Shown here: piece after piece, positions 12,195 to 26,308 of the stretch
Position numbering within the stretch: the stretch's first letter is position 1
Layout of the letters: each line of letters starts with the position of its first letter
DNA from: Xestospongia bergquistia
Lineage: Eukaryota; Porifera; Demospongiae; Haplosclerida; Petrosiidae
Direction: 5' to 3'
Length of the DNA stretch: 64,000 nt
Assembly: GCA_963965975.1 (NCBI GenBank)
Contig: OZ014418.1
Span: forward strand, 6,274,775 to 6,338,774
The notes under the pieces: model-generated
Databases searched by the model: none
What the model saw: the letters and a program-made list of their open reading frames with translations, nothing else
What the model was told of the DNA's origin: nothing
Position numbers and translations under genes: made by a program

Positions 12195-13976
12195 AGAAAT
12201 CAATTAAACATTAATAGAACTAGTAGCAGTAAATATTATGTGACACTTTTTGATTGAAACATTTAGATCATGTCAATGTAAAATATAATTATCTTAATTA
12301 AGCTAGATATTTCAATTTATTTGTAATTTATATTGGTTGTAATTATTGCCTTCATAGTCATATTAAAATAAATAAACACGGAAAGTATACAAGAATAATA
12401 ATAATCATAAAGCATTGCAAAATTCATTAGTCAAATGAAAAGCATATCAAAAACAACAAAACCTTTGATTCCAGTATTTAGTACATGATCATTACAATTC
12501 TGATAAAATAGGATAGAAAAATAATTATTCCCAACAATGACTAGTTCACCAGGATCAGCACTTAAAATTAAGTCAAAAAGTATGCATGTTTGAATATATA
12601 AACTAATTTTTATTTCCTTTGAAGAGGTAGACAATACAGTGCGATTTATTAAGGCTTGTCAAAAGCTTTTGTAATGAGAGAAACATCTTTAAGCAACAAT
12701 ATAGCTTTCCCTAACTCTCCAGTCTTCAGACTTAACAAATGTAGTCTTTTACATCAATAACACTACCATAATTAGGACAACATTTATACATTATTATAAT
12801 CTTGTTAATGTAATTTCATTTGGAGAAATATAATAGTATATACTATACAACATATCAATTAACATATTTAACAACTTACATATTGAAAGACTAACTATAC
12901 ACTAATAAACATCAACATTTGGCAATAGCCTCACAACAACATTCTACAAATACTTAGAAACCTTTCAAATTATTTGATAACATTTTATAAACTATACAAT
13001 AAATACTAACAGTTAATCCATGACTATGTACTATATATGTCAAGACAACCTACTAATGTTAATGAAATAACCTATAAATCTTGTTATATCATATGTTATA
13101 TTAACTAACACTTTTAATAAAGACTAAAGCTACATACTGATATCAACTTTATAGCATTGTGATAATTATAAATCAATATTCATTATTAACTCTAACTGAC
13201 AACAAACAAATAGAGAAACAACAGCTCAAAATAATAGTACCTACTCCTCCAGCAATAGATTTAACTTATTTATAAGTTTATTAGGTCCACTAAAGAAGGT
13301 GAAGAGGAACAGAAGTTGTAGTTAATAATAATTGATTTCAAGAACTGTAACTTTTAAATAAAATAGATAAATTACAGTATTCAGTTTATAGGTTTAGCAA
13401 ATATACACTGCCCTTGAATAGTCACCTCCCTCCTTTTGGATGTGAAGTGAAGTAGAAATTGGGTATCAAGAAACATTTTCAACATCTATCAACCAATAGT
13501 TTTAGCTTGTTTATAAGTTTCTTAGGTCAACTGAAAAGATGAAGAGGAACTGAACATTTAGCCAATAAAGATTATGTTTTCAACATCTTCCATATTGAAA
13601 GACTAATTATATATACAAAATGTGACAATAGTCTTAAGATAACATTCACTGTACCATAAATGGTTATGGTCAATTCAATACTCTTTCAGAAATTTAATAG
13701 GTTAATAGCAAACAACATACTAACAACATACAGAACAAAAATGCAAACTTTGGAAAGAGCTTTCAATAACATTTTGTAAATACTTAGGACAATTTTTGTC
13801 AGTAAAATATCTCACAAATGTAATGCTATTATAACATGTGATGACAATGTACTATGAATAACTTCACTTCTATCAATCAATTCATAATATATCAAATATC
13901 ATGTGTCTATGTAGATATGTACCATTATTATCAAACTATCATGTTAGCATTAACATATAAAGAATTTCTATAAGAG
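12195..13976. other. Non-coding array spacer
   Basis: Near-identical copy of 6040-7821. No gene recognised. Confidence 0.65.
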
Positions 13977-14086
13977 TATATATAAAGCAAAGACCAGAAC
14001 ATCAATTCAACACTAAGATACTAACAGAGGAGTGTCATCATTAACAAGAAATACTCAACCACAAGAGGACAACTATAAAATTAAAG

Positions 14087-15091
14087 ATGAACTTCTACAT
14101 TATTCTCTTTGTAGTTACAACTATAGCTATATACAATGTAAATGGAAACTGTCCATCTGATGTGGAACCTCAAGGTATGCAAATTATACTACATATAAAT
14201 GTAGTGATCACAAAGGATTCCTATTTACTGTTCATAATCTCATGGTTTAATAATAGACATTTTTCTATTTACTTTCAGAGTACTTGTACAGTTGTAAAGC
14301 TAATGATGAGGAGGAACAAGATCTCTCTTGTATTTGTAGAAAATTAAATGAAACAGGAAAATACAACTGTACTTGTTTTGCTGACGATCCACCTACTACT
14401 GAAGAAAATTATCTGGATTGTCTCGATGCTTTGAGAAAGGGACAGAATAAGCGTGGTGTCTATTCTCTCAAACCTGACAACATGCCAGCTTTTAAGGTAT
14501 AACATAGTATTTAACAAACATGATGCTTCATCTCTATACATTGTATAGGCCTATTGTGACATGGAGACTGATGGTGGTGGTTGGACTGTCTTCCAAAGAA
14601 GAATGGATGGGTCTGTTGACTTCTATCTCAATTGGAATGAATATGTTCATGGTTTTGGAAATACTTCAGGAGAATTTTGGTTAGGACTTAGTAAAATCCA
14701 TCGTTTAGCTAATGGGAGTATATCTACACAACTACGAGTTGATATGAAAGATAAAGATGGTAACAGTGCATATGCCAGTTACTCTACCTTTTACATAGGT
14801 GGTTCTACTACTGATTATACTCTCCATGTATCTGGATATAGTGGTACTGTTGGAGACTCACTTGGAGGCCATAATCTTATGAAGTTTTCTACTAAAGACA
14901 ACGATAATGATCCATGGAATGACCATTGTGCTGTGCAGTTCACCGGTGCATGGTGGTATGAGACATGCCACTGGTCTAACTTAAATGGTAAATATGGTGA
15001 TGATGATTATGGAAAGGGAATAAACTGGTATTCATGGAAAGGTTATTACTATTCTCTTCCATTTACTGAGATTAAAGTCCGTCGTGTCTAA
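14087..15091 (+). CDS. Secreted fibrinogen-related protein A3
   Basis: Exons 14087-14174, 14279-14496 and 14549-15091 encode 282 aa, identical to A2 except for one His-to-Arg change in the Cys-rich exon (NKRGVYS versus NKHGVYS). Signal peptide, Cys-rich module and complete calcium-type fibrinogen domain are all present. Near identity with A2 makes it either a functional dosage copy or a very young duplicate. TATA box at 13977-13986. Confidence 0.9.
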
Positions 15092-16067
15092 TAATACAAA
15101 TCCTCAAGACACAAACTCAATTATATTGCATTTATAGGAAGTGATGTTCTATTTCATTGTTCATTTGTTGTAGTAATAATAATCATTATTTCAATGTATA
15201 TAACTTTGTCAATTTAAGGATAAAAGAATAACACTTTAACCACGTTATCAAGGATATAATGCTTATTTGTTGTAATAGTTGTAGCAGAATTTTGAGACAA
15301 ATAGTTACATAGTATTACGATTATCGGAACAAATACATGGATTAACACAATTAAATAGTTGAAGAGACACAAGATGCACTAGATTTAATATATTGCTGTT
15401 ATGCAAAGAGAAAGTATAACAACCTGAAGCTATCAAAATTATTATGACTGCTTATTAATTATTCTTAGATGAACAGTTGAATAAACATCAGTGATAGTAC
15501 ATCTGGTCTGACCATATTTAATCTACTTTACTTACTACTCTAGTTGCAGCTGGCAATATTTTTGAGTTTAATGTTCTTTGAAAAAATTACAGAGATATCT
15601 TGAAATTTCCCTTATTGATTGTTTGTTTTCAAAATTAGAGAATACAGTAAAATACAGTTTTGATTGTTATTAGTCCAAACTCAGAATGTGATTCAATTGA
15701 ATCATTACATTTAATCAAAGCATACCAAATACTCATCTGAGTGTCAATAGATGCCAATACATAGTAGTAGTAATGTTTGTGTATGCGTGTGTGTGTATTA
15801 TCTTTATTTTCAAGTAGATGATTGTTCATTTGAATAAAGCCGAAGTAAATCTCGTATTAATATCAAATTTAAGACTCCATGCAGTTTTTATAATATAACA
15901 AGTATCATGCAGTTTTTCATTAACATATAATATTCAGAACATTTATAAAACTGCCTGGAACACGACTAAAAATAAAAGTAAGACAATCCCTACATTGCTG
16001 GCATGAAACATACACATTATCTCAATGAAAATGTAGTGCTTTAAATAACGTTAGCACATGTACATAG
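15092..16067. other. Intergenic, nothing recognised
   Basis: Near copy of 8937-9912. No gene supported. Confidence 0.6.
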
Positions 16068-16176
16068 CAACACCTACTTAATGCCTATATAAATGCTTAA
16101 AGCAACTGCACCAGTCATATTGTTAAGAAAACTTAAGATTACTCATAAATTTAAGAGAATACAAACTTGCTCTAAC

Positions 16177-17121
16177 ATGAACTTCAATATCTTTCTCTTT
16201 GCAGCTGTTACCTTAGCTATCTCCAGTGTGGAAGGGAATTGTCCATCTGAAGAGCTTCAAGGTAGAAACAGCATTTAATTATTTAATAAATTTCTCTCAA
16301 TTTGTCGTGTAGAAAAACTCTATGGCTGCAAAGCTAAAGATGAAGAAGGACAAGACATCCATTACACTTGTATAGAAATTGAAGAGAAAGGAAAATTCAA
16401 TTGTACTAATTGTTTTGCTTATTATAGTCATGATGGACAATTTCGAGACTGTCTTGATGCCTTAGAAAAAGGGCAGGATAAGAGTGGTGTCTATTTGCTT
16501 AAACCTGACAACTTATCACCTTTTAAGGTATGGCTATGAATCCAAATAAACAAATCTTTTATTAGACATTGTATAGGCCTATTGTGACATGGAGACTGAT
16601 GGTGGTGGATGGACTGTCTTTCAAAGAAGAATGGATGGCTCTGTTGACTTCTATCTCAACTGGGCTGATTATGTTCATGGCTTTGGTAACATTTCAAGAG
16701 AACATTGGCTGGGACTGAGTAAAATCCATCGCTTAGCTAATTGGACTTTACCTGCACAGTTACGAATTGATATGAAAGATAAAGATGGTAACACTGCATA
16801 TGCCAGTTACTCTACCTTTTTATAGGTAGTTCTATTACTGAATATTATCTTTATGTATCTGGATTTAATGGTACTGTTGGAGATTCTCTTGGAGGTCACA
16901 ATCTCTACAGATTTTCTACTAAAGACAATGATAATGATGTTCATGTTGATAATTGTGCCACTGTATACCCTGGTGGTTGGTGGTATAATGCATGCCAGGC
17001 CTCAAATTTAAACGGTAACTATGGTAATGACAACTATGCAAGTGGGATCAACTGGTATACATGGAAAGGTCATTACTATTCTCTATTATTTTCTGAAATG
17101 AAAGTTCGGCGTATTTCATAA
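16177..17121 (+). pseudogene. FReD gene B3, full length but frameshifted
   Basis: Exons 16177-16261, 16313-16527 and 16577-17121 retain the whole gene, including the WWYNACQ segment and the C-terminal strands lost in B1 and B2. A run of five T at 16817-16821, where B2 has six and B1 TTTTTC, shifts the frame into an immediate TAG. Restoring frame parity would make exon 3 a multiple of three. A conserved Cys in exon 2 is also Tyr (HYTC for HCTC), which suggests relaxed constraint. The one-base loss in a homopolymer could be an assembly error; if so, this would be the only intact B gene. Confidence 0.75.
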
Positions 17122-18228
17122 TACAAAGAACTCAAGTTAAAATACTAAATACTTACTAGAGTAGTAGCAGTATAGTTTTAATAGTGATTTATTGTCTTCA
17201 TTTGTTATACTAGCAAGTAGTTCATTTTTTAAAAAAATACAAATCTTGAATTGATAGTAGCTATGGTAAAGTTATTTTAAGGATGATGTTGTAATAAACA
17301 AAAGAATTAAAAACTGGAGAAACTACTAAAAACTAAAGGGCTTGAAATACTGATCAGCCACATACATCATTGTAGCCAAGTGAAATTCAATTGATAGGAT
17401 CTGAAGTTAAATTTTATTGATTGCCATTGCTATTTATATGTGACATTAGAATACAATTATGAACATAAATGAATAAACTAATGAACATAATGAAATGATA
17501 TGAAGATAGAAAAGTTTATAACAATAGCCAAAAGCAATCTTTGTTATTGTCTGGCATACTTTGTGAGTGAGATTGCAAAGTAAACAATCCAGTCATATCT
17601 TTTCTATCAAATCTCACATTTTTATAAAATTCATATCACAAGTGACATTACCAGTATTGATATGATAACAGGAAACAAAACCATCATAATTTGTCTATAC
17701 CATAAAGCAATAATTATTACATAATTATTTTAACAATCTAGATCATCTATACTGCAAAGTTAACCACACATACCCAGATACCTATAAAAGTGCCTCAAGT
17801 CATCATTGACATTAAGCCTGTCACACTGTATAGCAGACAGTTTTATCCAGTAAAAATTTAAACAAAAATTTCTGTTGTGGGTAATATTCATAGAATCCCA
17901 CATGGGATGACTATCCCTTCAAGTCAAATGTTTTTACTTTTGCCTGTCATCTAACTGCGTTTATCAACTATACTTGAAAATAGCATGAGCAAGCCGTGAA
18001 TTGTGAAATAGATAATGTACTACTGTCACCACATTTATAACAAAATTTAACTAGCCACACTTAGAGATTACAAACCTGAAGTTACAGGCTCTAAAGAGTT
18101 TAACAAACCAAGACGAACCTGCAAAGAGTCGTTAACCTGCCCACGTGTCTCTGGTCATTCAATTGCGCATACACAATATGCCATATTATAAGTATAGCCA
18201 TAATATTATGTTAATTACTAATACTGAC
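17122..18228. other. Array edge and unique boundary
   Basis: 17122-18040 is B-type 3' flank that preserves the sequence deleted from B1 and B2. 18041-18228 is unique sequence between the array edge and the last visible SPTLC2 exon. On the minus strand it does not encode the expected continuation of SPTLC2. Confidence 0.65.
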
Positions 18229-21200
18229 CTTATACTTCTTCTTTAGTGCAATGATTTCTGCTAATTTTGGTACCGATCCCTCCATACTGTAAATGCCTTC
18301 AACAATAATGAGAATTTTCTTCCAAGGACGATGAGTACGAGGTTGACCTTTAATAATAGCCTGTCTTAATAAAGACTCCAATGACTCCATATCTAGAAAA
18401 ATAAGATGTATATATTAAACAATATGTATAATCTTGTAGAGAATTTATATAAGTATAAAGTTACAGTATATATGTATAATGCTAATACTTATACATACAT
18501 TTATATGTATTCTAGTATTATACTTATGCATATACTTATATATGTATTTTAATATTGTATTGTACTGTTCAATAGTCATAATTACCATTATGTTTAAAGA
18601 CTCTAATGACAGCGCCAGACAGTCGAGCACCCATGACAACAGAGGCATGGTTTAGTTCATCACTTACAATGAGACAACCCTAATAAAGAGAAGGATATAA
18701 TATTAAGTTCATAATCAGATATAAGAGATATATATTAAGACTTAAATACACAATGTACTATATGTTTATTAAATAACATAATTATTAATGAAGCAAGGTA
18801 AAGGTCACAGTTATAAGTAGTAGGCAATAAAATTACACAATGAATTGCATTTGTTAAAAAGCAATTCTTATGCTTTGTGTGACAAAAAATGTAGAAAATG
18901 CATAATTTCATGATTAATTCTATTAAGGTATTTAAATTGTGTTAATGAATTTCATATACTAATATATTAAATAATATTATTAATTTTTATTCCTAATACT
19001 TGTCAATTCAAGTTTCTGTAATGATACTATAATTATATCACAATTTAAACATATCTCAACAATAACTATTAATTCATTTATAGTCACATATATATCCCTA
19101 AATTAGTTGTAAAGTAGAAATTACCTGGATATGATAAATTAATTTCCACTGGAAACAAATAACAAGTCAACAAACATCAATACATGTCCTCAAGAAAATA
19201 TCATACTAAACTCCAATTTAATAATATTTGTTGTATCTTAAATCATAGCTCACAACTATAGTTAGAAAGCATCTTCCTTGACTTAACACAAGTGTAGTAT
19301 TATCTGTGTATGTGACTGACTTTTATGTACAAGATGATCTACATTCTTAGTTTGTCTTAACATAAAATAACAATAGCACCTGTTATAATGCCACAGGTGG
19401 TATATATATAATTATATATAATATACTTTCATTATTATTAAATAACACATTCAATACTAAATAAACATTTAGTATGAAAATCATGCATAAAATAATATAG
19501 TATGCATTGCTCATTTTGAACAAGACAGATCAGTGAAACCACTTCAAAATAAACAATATTACATATTGAATGTAATATTGTTACTTTGATGATGCTACAT
19601 TGCTATGTCGCTAAGCTTAACTGATAGTAATTGACTATTGATCACAGTAAAATGTCTCTTTAAGATGTACTATTACAATGTGATATTATGATGATATGAA
19701 ATGTTACTAACAAAAGATGGAAAAGGTTTCTATGTAATTCACAGTAGTGAAACTAATAAAGCACTCAAAATGGTTAAAAACACAAGTGATGAGAATAATA
19801 GGGAGAAAGAGAAATGTTGAACAGTAGACTTAAAAATTTCTGTTGACAAGGCTACTAATGAACCAGTTGGTCTAAATCCCATGAACAAAGCAGTGACATC
19901 ATTTTTGAATAGGAAATGTGTTTTAAATATTAAAGGAAATATACCTATGTTAAATTGGATACCTCAAAAGTCACAAATATGACCAAAAGACTAAATTATC
20001 TAATGTTATCCACAAATCATATCATGTTACGAGATGAAACCAACTCCCATTAAAGAAATTGTATAGAAGTATAAAAGACAAATGTAATAATATTAGAAAT
20101 GTATGTTGTTTACTATTATATCCTAATAGTATCTTTACTGAATAAACACACTATACAAACAGTTATCTAGTGCTACTATTTTGTCATTTATACTGAGGTA
20201 CAAGTCCTTAAAGTAACTAACTTTCCAATATTCCTGGAAATTGGGTTCATCTTTGATTATATTTGGCCTATTCTTTAGAGTCAAATATTGTATAGATTTA
20301 TCTGATATACACATAGCATACCATTTAAATATAAAGACACACAGTGTGTAATCCTGTGTATATAGTTATAATATCCTGTATCTATTACTAGACCAACTAC
20401 TAATAGTATGTACTAGTGTTAGTCATTTTAGTGACTATCATAATATTTACTACAATTATGTTTTTCAAAAGTCATTACAATGAGTACATAGAAAATATTG
20501 ACATTTTAAAATCACTAACTTCACTAGGACTTAACAAATATTAGGGGTCAAAATATAGTATACCTTATCAACTAGTGCTGGAATATTAGTTGAGTTAGTA
20601 CTGAACCCCATACCAAACACTAGAGCATCAGGTTTGCCAACAAATCGAGCTACTGTCTTCTCAAGATCACGAGTTATATCCAGAGTACCTGGAAAATAAT
20701 GTCTTAATTAAAATTTATTATTAATAATCCATTAATTTTAATAAGTATTGGTTCATTGACCTGTCTAATTAACCATCTATCCATCCATCCATCCATCCAT
20801 TCATCCATCTATGCAATTATTCCTACCCAACTCTCTACGAGAGCTGTTAGTACCAGCACCATATTTATAAATCCCTTCAATGGCAGCATCTGAACAGGGT
20901 CCAGTTTTTTCAGCAAATCCAAGATAGTTATAGGACCCCAAATTAAGACAGGTAGACACTGTGCCAGTATATCTGAGAGAGAAATGAAAATAAACAATGT
21001 TAATGTAAACAATATAAACATATAAACTTTATTTACTCACTTTAAAATAAACAGTTAGATGCTCTTAATATTACATGAAAAGATACAGTAGCTACAAAGT
21101 ACTATACTTAAATATCAATTTTCCTTTGTCAATAATACTATATCTCACTTTAATATAATTAATTTTGTAGCATAGAAATAGTACTGTATAAAAAGATCTA

Positions 21201-22090
21201 ACAAAGCCATTTGCAAAAGTCACTACTTATAACTGTCATTTATTAGCTAGCACTAACACCCACTATACAAGCAGCTGTTAATAACAAAACTGCATTACCT
21301 TCCATACATAGTTACCTAATTAAGTGATTAATTTCCTTTAGCATTTCAACACTGACTTACTTGAAGGTCCAGTTACCATCATCGCTAGTACAGTCCAGTA
21401 CATCAATGTAAGCACCTGGGACTCCACCCACTGGTCTATTAAAACAATCTCTTACACGTCGGTAAATATTACGAGTATAAAAACCATCAAACTCTAATGT
21501 CAATTTAAAAAAGTCCTAGAAAATAAGAAAGTGGAATAATAATAATAATAGCTGCCAAGGCAGCTGGATGAGTTGTATGAGTTAGTAATATGGTCAGTTA
21601 TTGAAGGTGTTAATTTCATATATTAATGAGAGAATGCACATAATGAAGTAGTCACAGCTGCTTAGTGTAAAGATTATAGTATTAGTATTATTTCATTTAA
21701 AAATGAAATCTTTAAGGTTGAAATTGTTTTTCATATTTTTTAACTGGCTTGTAAATCTAAAAGTTTTGACAGTTAACAAAATATATAAATAAACTGACCT
21801 CAAACAATGAATCTCATTAAAAATAATTTATTCTAACTTACATCTTCACAAGTAGTTTTTCCAACACTGTCATTTTTGAGGCCTACTGTCCTCAAGAAAT
21901 CATTGATATAGCCCCAAAAAATTAAAACAGCGTAACTAATGTACGTATAAACTGCCCTACTCAGTGGTATAACATCGCGAGTGTCTTCAAGGAGAGATTT
22001 ATCAATAGTTCTAGAACGAAGGGAACCGTTTTGGACTGAGGATGAACACTGAACATATCCATTCTGATTGTTGGAGGTCTTGCTAGCCAT
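18229..22090 (-). CDS. SPTLC2: Serine palmitoyltransferase subunit 2, N-terminal half (partial)
   Basis: Six minus-strand exons (22090-21842, 21515-21361, 20972-20827, 20688-20564, 18679-18586, 18392-18229) join in phase to 311 codons. SPTLC2 is the catalytic subunit that, with SPTLC1, condenses serine and palmitoyl-CoA at the ER membrane as the first step of sphingolipid synthesis. Visible signatures are an N-terminal membrane segment ([12 protein letters not shown]), [38 protein letters not shown] and EGIYSMEGS, all in family order. The coding part stops at IIALKKKYK, just before the DEAHS and PLP-lysine exons. Those are absent from the remaining 18 kb of the minus strand here. A good GT donor follows, so later exons may lie beyond the FReD array, outside the window. 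Confidence 0.88.
20775..20812. repeat. (CCAT)n microsatellite
   Basis: Short tandem repeat of CCAT/CTAT units in the SPTLC2 intron, directly beside the exon 3 donor. Confidence 0.85.
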
Positions 22091-22323
22091 GACTTAACTT
22101 TTGGTAATACTTAGAGATTTGAAATATTGCCACGAAATTCGAAAGTCAAAATCAGACCATTTTGCAAATCAGCCACACCTTATTATGAATATTATTAAGT
22201 TACTACCTGACTCCTCCTACTAACCATAATTAACCTATGAATATAATTATAGATATTCAATCGTGTAGCTATACATATTATTATACTATAGTCAGTAAAG
22301 TCAGTAAATATACACACTTTAGA

Positions 22324-22357
22324 CACACCTACTCAAAAGCCTACATGCATATAAGTG
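22324..22357 (+). promoter_or_regulatory. Promoter module of FReD gene D
   Basis: CACACCTACT followed by ATATAAGTG, about 60 bp before the start codon. This matches the module of the B-type and collagen genes. Confidence 0.5.
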
Positions 22358-22414
22358 ATTCTTCAAACTTGACAAAAAAGAAGCTGTATAGAGTGATAAG
22401 TCCATCAGAAAAGT

Positions 22415-23363
22415 ATGAATTTTTGCATCATTTTCTTTGCAGCTATAGTTATAGCTGCCTCCAGTGTGAAAGGGAACTGTCCTTCTGAAGGTATATTAAC
22501 TTCTGCTTAAAACATTAAAGTAGAGAGTCATGTCATTTCTCCATGTAACTCATAGAAAAAATCTACAGCTGTAAAGCTAAGGATGAAGAAGGACAAGATC
22601 TTTCTTGTATTTGCAAGAAAATTCTGGAAAAAGGGAAATTTAATTGTACTTGTTTTGCTGACAATTCACTTACTCCTGAAGTAAATTATCTGGACTGTCT
22701 TGATGCTTTGAGAAAGGGACAGAATGAGAGTGGTATCTATTCTCTCAAACCTGACAACTTTTCACCTTTTAAGGTACAACATTGTCTTTAACTACTTCAT
22801 CTCTATACATTGTATAGGCCTATTGTGATATGGAGACTGATGGTGGTGGATGGACTGTCTTTCAAAAAAGAATGGATGGTTCTGTTGACTTCTATCACAA
22901 CTGGAATGATTATGTTCATGGTTTTGGAAACACCTCAGGAGAATATTGGCTAGGACTTAGTAAAATCCATCGTTTAGCTAATGGGAGTGTATCTACACAA
23001 TTACGAGTTGATATGAAAGATAAAGATGGTAACAGTGCATATGCCAGTTACTCTACCTTTTACGTAGGTGGTTCCACCACTGATTATACTCTCCATGTTT
23101 CTGGATATAGTGGTACTGCTGGAGACTCTCTTACATACCATAACCTCATGAAATTTAGTACTAATGATCATGACAATGATAATCATAGTGGTGGTAATTG
23201 TGCTACTGAATTAACTGCTGCATGGTGGTATAATCTTTGTCATTATTCCAACTTAAATGGTCTCTATGGCAATAACAACTATCCATTTGGAATTAACTGG
23301 AAAACATGGAAAGGTTATGAACATTCTCTTCTGTTTTCTGAAATGAAGATTCGTCGTATCTAA
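22415..23363 (+). CDS. Secreted fibrinogen-related protein D
   Basis: Exons 22415-22490, 22556-22773 and 22818-23363 give 279 aa. The signal peptide is MNFCIIFFAAIVIAASSVKG. The Cys-rich exon and a complete fibrinogen domain follow ([25 protein letters not shown]). The calcium segment reads DHDNDNH, one or two residues longer than in A2. It is divergently placed about 320 bp from the SPTLC2 start, so the two genes may share an upstream region. Function is inferred from family: secreted lectin-like recognition. Confidence 0.88.
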
Positions 23364-24133
23364 TGTAACTAATAAATGACAAGAAACTATATATCTGTTG
23401 CTGTATGTAGAGTGAAATTAATTTTTGTATCCTATAAAGGCCATTGTGATTCATGTAATGGTTTTGCTCATTTCATTGTTCATTGATCCTAGTAGTACCT
23501 TAATTTTAATCTTGTGTTTTTTAATAGTCTTTTGTCATAAATCATTTTCTACTTAAGTTATGTGCTTTTTGCAATAAGATAGAGTATAATTATGTTTTTA
23601 AAAATGTTTTAAAATTAACTCAGTCTGTTACATGTCCTAAATCTATTATGCACTGAAGATTATTCAAAAAAGAGTCTGCTGTGCATCTGTAGATATCTAA
23701 GTAAAAGTACACATGCATAGATTAATTGTATAGTTCATTTATTATATAACTATCAATATACAGTCTAAAAGATTGTACTGCATAAACAAGTTAAGATCCT
23801 GTAACCTGACAACAGATATGAAGTAATCACTAGTACTAGAATAATGATCAGATATTGTACTGATGACATTACTCATTACTCTTCTATCAAATGTCACACA
23901 CTATACAATATCTATCCTATTTAAATATTGCATATATAGTCACACTTCTAGCATTTTCCTAAGTAAAATTGTGATGATACAAAAGTAATCAATCTTTTCA
24001 TTCTTTAAAGTCTCTTCATACGAATGAAGTACATAACTGTAGAGTATAGTCACAAATCTAATTTAATGCACACTACAAGACAGGATATGGAGCATATGCA
24101 TATACTTTAGTAACACCCATTTAAATCGATTTG
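23364..24133. other. Intergenic, two duplicated segments
   Basis: 23366-23842 recurs at about 24745-25230, downstream of the E pseudogene. 23843-24215 recurs at about 27905-28276, upstream of the F gene. No gene seen. Confidence 0.7.
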
Positions 24134-24144
24134 TATATAAGTGC
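24134..24144 (+). promoter_or_regulatory. TATA box of FReD pseudogene E
   Basis: TATATAAGTGC about 75-80 bp before the start, identical to that of gene F at 28195-28205. Confidence 0.5.
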
Positions 24145-24215
24145 TTCTTTGGAGCTTGATGGACCACAATTTAAACAGAAGAGACATAAACTCTATCAGT
24201 TAAATGAATTCAAAG

Positions 24216-24752
<537 letters not shown>

Positions 24753-26308
24753 CTAATAAGTGACAAGAAATTATCTGTTGCTGTATGTAGAGTGAAATAA
24801 ATTTTGATATCCTATGAAGGACCATTATATGATTAATGTATTAATTTTGCTCATTTCATTGTTCATTGTATCCTAATATAGTTCCTTAATCTTAATCTTG
24901 TGTTTTTTAATTTTCTTTTGTCATAAATCATTTTCTACTTACGTTATGTGCTTTTTGCAATAAAATAGAGTATAATTTATGGTTATGTTAACAAAAAAAT
25001 TGTTTTAAAATTAACTCAGTCTGTTACATGTCCTAAATCTATATACACTGAAGATTATTCAAAAAAGATTCTGCTGTGCATATGCAGATATCTAAGTAAA
25101 AGTACACATGCATAGATTAATTGTATAGCTCATTTATTATTTAACAATCAATATCCAGTGTAAAAATTGCGGTACATAAACAAGTTAAGATCCTATAACC
25201 TGACAACAGATTTGAAGTAATCACTAGTACTAAGAGAGGTATACTGAGAGAACTCATTGAATATTGTTAAAAGCAATCTTTCAACAAGAATTGCACACAC
25301 ATTTAATAATGGCCTGTTGTGGTTACAATTTAATCCACTCTGTGTGTGTGTGTAAAATTTGAAATATTGTCGAATTTTGCAATCAGCCACACCTTTTTAA
25401 CTACTGGCTCCTCCTTCAGATGTCAGCTACGAAAATAATTTTTAAAAAGTAAGTCTTTATTTGTACAATATTCAATGCCTCCCACAATATTATTACAGAT
25501 AAAGCATGCTAGATATTTGAAATCCTATATGACAATAACATTCATAACACACACAGCATACTGTGAGATGTAACCTCTAGTTAGTATACTGCATGATGTG
25601 ATGACTTGCTACAGACATCTGTACTTATTCCAGGTTGAAAAACCAAAAAGGTTTCAAGCTATATAATTACATATGTAGCCAGTATCTGTTACAAGCAAAA
25701 ATAATGAAAAAAACACTAAGTACAAGTAATATACAAAACTATAATAAACATTTTAATGAACTCCATATAGTTCCAATAGGAATATCCATGACATATATAA
25801 TTAGAATGGCATCCTTCAAATTTTCTATTAAAAAATTAATATTGTATAATACAGTTAACTACACTTGGCAATAAACTGATAGAAGATTACACATCAATCA
25901 AAAACAAGGTTATAGGAACAAGATGTCACTCTCTCATCTGGAATAGATCCAGAGCCTTTAATGAAACAATGCAACAAAGTGTATGTACAACAACTTTGTT
26001 AGTGAAACAAAAACTACAATAACAAATGCTTTAACACATATTCATTAAAAAACAACATTCACAAGCAATCCAGTCATAACTATTCTGTCAAACATCACAG
26101 ACAATTATTACCATATCTACTGCTATTAACAGCCTCATTTACATTTGTTATAGTAACTTTTTCATATAATAATTAACACATCCACAACCAAATTAACTTG
26201 AAAAGTTTAATTATTATCATTTCAAGAAGGAACAATATCATCAAATCTTATTTTTAAACAAATTAAAGTATAAGGTCTTTGGAGCATATTGCTTTCAGGA
26301 TGCATAAG
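24753..26308. other. Intergenic, nothing coding recognised
   Basis: 24753-25230 copies the 3' flank of gene D. About 25355-25420 resembles the SPTLC2 upstream region near 22118-22215 (shared GAAATATTG, TTTTGCAA and CAGCCACACCTT blocks). The remainder is AT-rich with no supported gene. Confidence 0.55.

Larger units (their letters stand above)
11407..18040. repeat. FReD tandem array, unit 3 (last unit)
   Basis: Contains C2, A3 and B3. Sequence identity with units 1 and 2 stops at 18040, where flank ending ATTTATAA continues into unique sequence instead of C-type exon 2. That marks the ancestral right boundary of the duplicated segment. Confidence 0.88.

Noticed and set aside
1-18040. Regular repeats considered as a CRISPR or satellite array
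   Set aside because: The repeat unit is a 6-kb gene block with introns, in a eukaryotic genome. There are no short direct repeats with unique spacers.
18041-18180. Possible terminal SPTLC2 exon on the minus strand (VRLGLLNSLEPVTSGL then stop)
   Set aside because: There is no resemblance to the expected SPTLC2 continuation, and a short open stretch behind a CAG can occur by chance.
25355-25420. Similarity to the SPTLC2 upstream region
   Set aside because: Too short and gapped to call a second gene or promoter. Noted only as a possible duplicated fragment.
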